DNA of 64,000 nt from Imbricaverruca yamaguchii (taxonomy: Eukaryota; Arthropoda; Thecostraca; Neoverrucidae). Below, piece by piece: positions 57,246 through 64,000 of the stretch. The DNA lies in NCBI GenBank assembly GCA_034440575.1, contig JAOTOL010001509.1, positions 985,001 to 1,049,000 of the forward strand. Reading direction: 5' to 3'. The stretch's first letter is position 1. Every line of letters starts with the position of its first letter. The notes under the pieces are model-generated. The model made no database searches. It saw only the letters and a program-made list of their open reading frames with translations, and had not been told where the DNA came from. Made by a program: the position numbers and the translations under genes.

Positions 57246-57399
57246 CCTAATAACCGTGTTTCTGTATTGTCGAGAAATTGTTTAAGTGTCGCAGCAAGTA
57301 ACGGCACTTTTCCAGGATGAATGTGCATCCGAGCGAGTAGGCTGAAACGAACATTGCCTGTTTTGTTCCTTCTTATTTGATGTTCCCCGCCTTCAAGTA

Positions 57400-58500
57400 A
57401 ACCTCTCTGGGACTCTGGCTCTCTTCGTCCTTAAAGGCCGTCTCTGGATTGTAAAGGACATGTTGAGTCCTCGGCGGCATCTTTGGCTCTCAAAGACGTC
57501 TTGGCTCTGAGGCGGACGCTCAGTGTTTTTTTTTTTGCAAACTTCGCCAGTTCTCAAGGACTCTCTTCGCCTTCGGGAGGCATCGATCCCTCAGACACCC
57601 ACCTAAAGCTAATGAATTCCAGTCCAGTCCTCTCTAGCTATCTGGGACCCTATTCATTCGCCAGGAGCCCTTATCGACTTGCATGGGCCATTCCCAGTTA
57701 TCGACATACCTGTGCAGCTTTCAGAGAAATGGAGCTCGGAGGCAGACCCCACAATTTTTAACAAACATCGCCAGCTTTCGGAACTGTCCTTAGCTGTTAT
57801 GTGGCTCTGTCTGTTCATTCCTGGTGGTTCTTCAGAAGGATCATCGACTGGTCCACTCCAGCTATCTGGAACCCTTTCCAGTCATTACAGACTTTATAGC
57901 TCTGAGGCGGGCCCTCAATATTCAGTGCAATCGTCATCATCCTCAGGAACTCTCCATTGCGCTGGGGGAGTGTTCCTAACTTACAGGAATCCTCTCAAGC
58001 TTGTAGTGGCCCTTTACAGATATCAACAGTTCTTTTGGTTTTAAGGAGATTCTGGCTCTCAGGCTGGTCCTCAGTTTCCTCACGGCAATTGCCATCCCAC
58101 ATGCATTTTTTTAGCAATCGCTAGTCCTCTTCAGCTCTTATGGTCCTGTTTATCCTCCAGGTGCCTTTTGAAATCCCAAGAGCGTATCAGCCTTTCGTGG
58201 CCCTCAAGCACCCTATTTATTCCGCAGGGCCATGATGCCCCTGTTCTCCTCCTACGGACATTTACAGCCCATGCTTGTGTTCCCTGCTTGCTGGGATGGG
58301 TATTCCTACTCTCGTATGAGCCCTCTCTTTTCTTCGAGGTCCCTGCCAGCCCACTGGGTGGACGTCCTCATGTATCAAGGGGCCTTTCAACGCAACCTTT
58401 TAGGTGCATTTTGTTTTTCCTCGATAATAATATATCTGCACCTAAGCCTTGAGGGCCGGAAGATTCCCTCATTCCTAGACAAGAACAAAGCCCATATCCG
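57400..58500. repeat. diverged tandem repeat, about 150-230 bp spacing
   Basis: GGCTCTGAGGCGGACGCTCA-type phrases recur at about 57503, 57732, 57899 and 58052, each followed by a T-rich run and CATCGCCAG / CAGGAACTCT phrases. The array is old and has irregular spacing. Two + frames of 90-121 codons (57679-58044, 58168-58504) arise from it. Their Ser/Leu/Pro-rich translations show no domain. Confidence 0.55.
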
Positions 58501-58504
58501 TTGA

Positions 58505-60000
58505 GAAGTCTCTTCGAACTTTTAAATGAATCCAGTTTTGTCCCATTTGATGATATTTAAGATAAGAAATATGTTAAAAATACGGAATTTCGGCTGGAAT
58601 ACCTGCGTGGCTGAGCAATTGTCCAGCCGGTGTGACGTCACCGGTTCTCAAATGATATTGGAAGGCCACAACTAGAGACAACCGTATGAAATAGCCTTGA
58701 GTTGCCTTGAGTGGCCTTGAGCATACTGTGCGAAATTGGAAGGTGACGGTGGTGGGGTTTGTGGAATAAAACTAGAGAAATGTGAGAAAACAATTTTTTT
58801 TTAATGGGGGTGTAAGTTTCTCCTAGTAATAGCGGGGTTCCAGATCCAGTGCTGGTGGAGCCAGGGCTGGGGAAGTCTGATTACCTACCTTGTATTTTCA
58901 CATCCACTCACCCAGCTAAAATAAACCTGCGAATTTGACGTTTAAGGTAAACTTGGAGTCCTCGGAATTTCATTTTCCAATGGAATGTTTATGAATAGGG
59001 TTAATATGATGCAACAACCCATTTCGTGCATGTGCATGAACTGCAAGTGCATACATTTCATTTGGGAGGAAAAATATCACCAAAAGGGGTCCTGCAGTTG
59101 GATAGATGATATAGTATAAATAATAATGTGCAAAATAAACAATGTAGCATATTATAGCCTAGCATACCTTTACCTTCCATGTAAGGATACAATATTTTTG
59201 CCAAATGGCAAAACTCAGCATTTTTTTTCTCAATATAACAGTGTTGAAAAAACTGGCATTTGTTGGTGTCATGCATACCAATAGATTATGCACTCCAGGA
59301 TTGTGACTAGACTAAATGATATATTTTGTACTCCAGAAGGGAAAACGAAGAACAACATTGCTTGGTCAAGCGCTACCACTCAAAGTCCAGACCTGAAAAC
59401 AGCAAGCAGTTTCAGCAATCCCAGTGTGCTGACCAGTCAACATCACTACACATCTTTGAAAGGCAGTGCAAAGCATACTGAACATGCTTGTCAGTGTTGC
59501 AGTGCTGCACATGTGAAAAGATGCTATATTTGTGTCAATGAAGTCAATAATTAAATATTTATTCAATATTGATTCACTATCAATATTTAATCTTATATAT
59601 GATATATTTAGATTAATGAATATCTATTTAGTATTAATTTTTAGATACTTGTGCAGGAGTACTCGCCAGGAAGTACCAGAAATCCCTAGTTGTAAAATCT
59701 GGTGGTACTTAGTATTGCTGGAGTAAATGCTTGAAGCCTGGTTTGGCCAGTAAGTGCTTTGAATGTGCAATCAAAGGTTGTTTTGTTGAAGGGACAACTT
59801 TTTTAGACAATGCATTCAATGCAAGAAAATCACTACAAATTTCCTAAATCTTCCCCGGAGCAAGAAAGTTCTCCAAGGTGATTACACCAAGAAACCAATG
59901 CCATTTGTGCACTTATGCATGACTGTCATTTTTTTTTGGTGTAAATGTGTGCAAAGATTAACATGTGCCTTGAAATATAACTGCATTTGGGGTTCATCAG
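58505..60000. other. no gene recognised; AT-rich
   Basis: Contains one TGACGTCA word (58632) of the CRE type, by itself not evidence of regulation. Short frames only. 59530-59640 is rich in AATATTTA words. Confidence 0.4.
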
Positions 60001-60004
60001 TGTC

Positions 60005-60330
60005 AGTGAAGGGCAGTGTCCTAAAATTACATCACCATTAACTGTGGATGAAGAAAGAAGTTGCTTGGGAATAGTGACAGATTGGAAGAAAATAAAGGAT
60101 CTCTACTTAAGGAGTAAAAAAGCAGAATGCTGTCACATGCATTTTTAATACACATATTTCACTTCAGTCACATGCATTTTACATTATTTAGCTGTCATGT
60201 GTATAATAGCTGCCCACACATCATGTGGCAAAATTGTAAAAACCTAAGACAAAGATGAAATAGCAGAATTCCATTAACTGTATATTTTCAGGCCATATTG
60301 TCAATTATTTTACACTGGTGAAGGGTCTGT
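60005..60330 (-). repeat. dispersed repeat, inverted partner of 56120-56410
   Basis: Reverse complement of 56120-56410 with many small differences: AAAATTACATCACCATTAACTG, CAGTCACATGCATTTTACATT, CACACATCATGTGGCAAAATTG, CATTAACTGTATATTTTCAGG. Confidence 0.75.
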
Positions 60331-60334
60331 AATA

Positions 60335-61890
60335 CTTATTCCAAAATTTACTCCATCCCATCCCTGTTCGCCCACCCCATGATCAGTTGCACTTCTAGTG
60401 CTGGGTAGCAAATCTGATGAACTCTATTTAAGGAAAAAATAAAACCACCTATGAGTGGTTTTACAGGGGAAATTTGCTCTCCTGTCTAGCAGCTCTGGAT
60501 CCTTCCAAGTTGATCCTTGCTTCAACTAAACATTCCAGACATGAACTAAACAAGTACATAAAGGAACTTTTAATATCCATAAGAATTGTTTTCAGTAATT
60601 TTTGTTCAGCTTTTTAATGCAAAATAACTGTTTCTTGGTGGTGAGAATAAAGCTATTTTAGATGGATTGTTTTAGTATGATTTTCATTAAACCATCATAT
60701 ATTCCAAAACAATAGTCCATCCATATCCAAAAGTCATGTAGGGTTTGTTGTACCAGGTGTGTAGAGCCAGTTCCTGGTGTCGGGTGCACATTTGTGAACT
60801 TCGTTGACATCGATTAAGTATACCTTTGTTACCATTTTCTCTACCATTGCTCATGAAGTTGGCTTAAACCTCATCCTTTGCTAATAATTTAACCACAGCC
60901 AATTTTGAGGTCTGAGGCAGATCTGTGTATTATGCATCGGCGGCAAATGGTGCTCACAAACTCGGAATGGCACAAAGGTTGACCATGCCATGAAATGCAT
61001 TTTGGGGTGCTTGAGATTTTGGACAACAACGGAAGTTAGCAATAATTCAAATGAATCGCAGGTGAACTTGGCTCATTGGTTGTGGGACTAGTCCTTCGAA
61101 GAAGTGTTTGTTGAAGGATGATCCTGGTTGTGTGGTCTGCCCAAGATGAGTGAGTGTCATTCATTCTGAGCTCTACCAGGAGAAATGTTATTGGTGTATT
61201 GCAGATATCATGGGTATATTTTTTTAGTACTTTGGCTACTGAGGGCATTTCCCACTAGATGCATTCCTTGGCACAATTGCACCTATTCATCATTTCATAT
61301 ACTCAATTTAATACTCTTGGACACAGAAAACCTTGTGTTTCTGCCTTAATTGGACTTATATTCCTGAGAAAGAATACTTGCAACCTGACACAATGAAGCA
61401 CCTGAGGCTTAAGATTAATAAAAAGTTATTGAGGAGGACAGAGCTGTCAAATCCACATTTTTAATCATGACATGGCCAACAAATTTGTTTCATACAATTC
61501 TGGTTTTCTGGTTAGGTTAGTTTACATTATATTATATTATGCAATAATATATTTCATATATTAGTAATAGTTATATGTATTATTAGTAATCATACATTAG
61601 TAATGATACTATTGTTTTATATATGCAGTAACAATTCCAGTGTGAGGATAGCTTCATTGAGTGGGGGTTGTAGTCCAGTATCATCCAAAATCATTCAACT
61701 TTACTTTGAGGCTTATCACACAAATTTATAATTTTCAGCCAACATGATGCCCTTCCAAGCAAGGTAATTTGTCCAATTTGTTCTAAGACCATCTTCACAA
61801 GAACAGATGCAGGTGGGAGTGCTTTGAAGCTTTCCTATCCCGAAAACCAACAAAAATGGTGACCTGGCAAGCAAGCAACCAATTTCCTTA
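60335..61890. other. no gene recognised; AT-rich
   Basis: A small hairpin (AAAACCACCTATGAGTGGTTTT, about 60441-60462) and a TTATATTATATTATG run near 61532. GGTTAGGTTAG occurs near 61512. No coding signal. Confidence 0.4.
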
Positions 61891-61893
61891 TTA

Positions 61894-61930
61894 AAGCTTT
61901 ATAAGCCAGCAATGCTGGCTTATAAAGCTT
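61894..61930. repeat. perfect palindrome, 18-bp arms, 1-nt centre
   Basis: AAGCTTTATAAGCCAGCA and TGCTGGCTTATAAAGCTT are exact reverse complements around a single A (61912). CAGCAATGCTG recurs imperfectly just downstream (61951-61961), as if the centre had been copied again. Confidence 0.95.
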
Positions 61931-61934
61931 CCCA

Positions 61935-62800
61935 GCAAAGGTTTATTCCCAGCAATGCTGAAGAAATGAATCAGCCACAACTGGGACAATCCCATTATGA
62001 TATGTGCCTATGATGTCATCATTTGTGTCAACTGCTGTTGATTGAGAAGTAATCTTTTGTGTAGAAAATAGGGGCCACATTGTCTTATTCTCATCAAAAA
62101 GCATGGCATTAAGAATCATAGTAATCAACATTTACCTGGATCAGAGTATTTACCAAGGAGGAAAGTCAAACTTAAAACTCTGAAGTCTAACATAACCTGG
62201 TCAAGCTAAACCTAACCCCTTTACTTGCTTCATGGAGGTAGGTAAAATGTGTTTAAGACTTGACTCATAATGACTCATACCTTAAGCTGTGATAATACAA
62301 AAAAACACCAGAGTTTCTCAGATTCAGGCCACTTGGTTATTGCATCTTGAACTTAAAGTTGTTTTAGCCTTTATATTCATTTAAATATCTTCACAAAATT
62401 CTCATGCATTCTACTTGCAAGAATTAGAAGAAAATTGTTTATGAAATTTTGCAATTCGGAATTTTTTAAAAGGAAAGTTGTATAGAAGAAGCCCTTCATC
62501 AAATTTTTCATCACATTGGTTTCTCTGGTATTCTCTGACGTGTTTTGAATGAATTTACTCTTAATTTCGTTGGGAACTGAACTTACAAACATCAGCAATT
62601 CAAGTTGAAGTACTTACCTGCCTACCTACCTGCATATCAACAAACAATCATTTCGCCAAGAAGATAATAACAGAATCATTTATGTTGCATCAAACCAGGA
62701 GAATATGATACTGTTGATAATGCAGATGCATGGTATCCCCATCAACAAAATATGATAAAAGTACAGAAAAGAAAGTTCAGGTGGGAGCATGCACATAATT
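61935..62800. other. no gene recognised; AT-rich
   Basis: Short frames on the minus strand (62377-62598) without domains. ACCTGCCTACCTACCTGC (about 62618-62634) is a 4-bp microsatellite seed. Confidence 0.4.
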
Positions 62801-62885
62801 TGTGGTAGCTCAGTCAGTAGGATGCTGGACTCATGATCTCAAGATTGCAGAATGGAAATCCAGCAACCAGCAGAATTGCCAAGTT
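62800..62885 (+). mobile_element. degenerate tRNA-like SINE head
   Basis: TGTGGTAGCTCAGTCAGTAGG (box A) followed by ATGCTGGACTCATGATCTCAAG. Where box B should be there is only AGAATGGAAATCC. The order resembles SINE family 2 (GGTAGCTTAGTC ... GGGCTCTTGACCGCAAG), so this is probably an old decayed member. Confidence 0.5.
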
Positions 62886-62889
62886 CATA

Positions 62890-63540
62890 TGTGACCCAAG
62901 CTGCAATGTATGACACTACTGACAAGAACACATCGATAAAGATCATATATATATATATAAATGTCTTGAAACCATGATTTCAATATTATTGCACTTTATG
63001 TATACCACATGGGAAGTTTTACATACATTTTAACTCCGTGAAACAAAAAAGTAGTTTGGTCCCATTATGCTAGGTTTTTAAAATTTTATTCTGAGTTGAA
63101 AAAAAATGGTCTATTTTCAAACATTTCTGTCACAAGGAAGTTTGATTTCTACCTACATAAACAGATTATGCTAGGCCAGGTTAAGTTAGTTTTTTATTCG
63201 TTTTTTTTTCAGATAAAAATAATGATGTTCCATTTAACATATATTATTATTACATGTAAGGTTCAGCTAAGGTTTCAAAGCCCCTAAAATTCCAGGAAGT
63301 GATCACAGATAAATTTAACATTAAACTTTACATGCAAACAGGGTTTTTGTCACCTTCAAACACCATGCTTTAACAGAATCCAGGTTCAGGGTCTAAAAGA
63401 AAATTACGGCATCATTGTCGGGAGTATGGGAGCAATTACGACACTTGACACGCACAAAGGCACAATTGAAGCACTTCGCATCACCGGTCCCAGTCCACCA
63501 ACTGGTTTGCAGATGAGAGCGTGTTTGCGGCCAATAAACT
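62890..63540. other. no gene recognised; AT-rich
   Basis: One short (TA)n run near 62947-62958. Nothing else recognised until the GC-rich segment beginning at about 63555. Confidence 0.4.
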
Positions 63541-63555
63541 ACATGCTTTTCAAAA

Positions 63556-63960
63556 TTGCAGGGTGTATGGGCTCACGCCTGTGTGGGAACACGTGAGGTT
63601 TCTCCGGAGAGGAAAAGCGCGGGGAGCCGGCTGCATGCCGGCCGCGTGATAGTGACAGCCGCCGGCAGTCAGGCGGGCAGGACCGATCCGGGGATCGTGG
63701 GTGCTGGTGCGTGCATGGGACAGCACCATTGGAAAGCGGTAACTGAGCGGAACATCGGAGACATCCACACGGCGTTCGGCAACGAACCAGTACATCAGCA
63801 GCACGGGGTGCCGTGTCATACTGCTCGTGCTCTGCAATGATATCCGGCAGCCAACTACACAGACCACATCAAGCCGGAGGAATTATGCCCTAAAAGATTC
63901 GACCTTAACTCAATAGACCTTAACCTTAACTACTTCATGCGGAACGGATTCCCAACGACC
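63556..63960 (+). pseudogene. probable Tc1/mariner-type (DDE_3) transposase remnant
   Basis: The frame ends in HQQHGVPCHTARAL (63757-63837 region), which corresponds to the second catalytic block of mariner-type transposases, usually QQDGAPxHTA. Here the catalytic Asp of that block is replaced by His. After the stop at 63838-63840, further codons give CPKRFDLNSIDLNL, reminiscent of the 'WPxRSPDLNPxDF' block. The upstream part (63556-63740) is GC-rich and unmatched. It begins with an acceptor-like TTGCAG and has a donor-like AAAGCGGTAACTG at 63735, so an unrelated exon cannot be excluded there. Confidence 0.45.
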
Positions 63961-64000
63961 TGCGTAAGCGGTCAGCATGCATGATGTTGAACATATGAAG

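Noticed and set aside
56759..57250. 163-codon Ala/Gly-rich frame
   Set aside because: It coincides with a GC-rich degenerate repeat, and translation gives only low-complexity sequence.
57483..58504. Three successive + strand frames as a gene
   Set aside because: They lie on a diverged tandem repeat, and translations are Ser/Leu/Pro-rich without domain or splice signals.

Overview
This window is eukaryotic, most likely from a non-insect arthropod. The evidence is spliced genes with GT-AG introns, abundant non-LTR retrotransposon and tRNA-derived SINE debris, many micro- and minisatellites, and a short array of the arthropod-type telomere pentamer (TTAGG/CCTAA) at 16590-16620. The decayed LINE at 4.5-8.9 kb resembles the I-clade elements I know from ticks and crustaceans. 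This suggests a chelicerate or crustacean but does not prove it. There are no bacterial operons, rRNA genes, CRISPR arrays or convincing free-standing tRNA genes.

The one host gene I can reconstruct is a LysM-domain protein of the LYSMD1/LYSMD2 type on the + strand, in three exons: 28680-28816, 35875-36094 and 42219-42491. The exon phases agree (2, then 0). The LysM domain is split across exons 2 and 3, and the predicted product is 209 residues, close to animal LYSMD1/2. A CpG-rich stretch just upstream is the likely promoter. Its two introns (7.1 and 6.1 kb) are filled with repeats. A second intact reading frame, 264 codons on the minus strand at 12811-13605, belongs to a family of uncharacterised invertebrate proteins that I suspect is transposon-linked. 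Candidate single exons at 10863-10996 and 16915-17208 are much weaker.

Layout: 0-2.1 kb holds short tandem and direct repeats and hairpins; 4.5-8.99 kb a decayed I-clade LINE whose 3' tail runs into a (CA)n tract; 9.57-10.12 kb a very regular 32-bp minisatellite; 10.6-11 kb a GC-rich island; 11.7-11.95 kb a 60-bp minisatellite; 12.8-13.6 kb the minus-strand gene; 16.15-16.62 kb a 42-bp minisatellite ending in telomere-like repeats; 19.0-21.6 kb a long inverted repeat (fold-back element); 28.3-42.5 kb the LYSMD-like gene with SINEs, tandem repeats and a CR1/L2-like LINE tail in its introns; 45-51 kb LINE tails and five SINE-like units; 54.3-56.1 kb an inverted copy of the repeat block at 29.9-32.2 kb; 56.9-58.5 kb low-complexity degenerate repeats; 63.5-64 kb a probable mariner-type transposase remnant.

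Most of the window is therefore repeat-derived. All repeat relationships were found by eye, so their boundaries are approximate. The points most worth following are the fold-back element, the set of perfect short palindromes with tiny loops, the tandem LINE 3' tails, and the intact orphan ORF.
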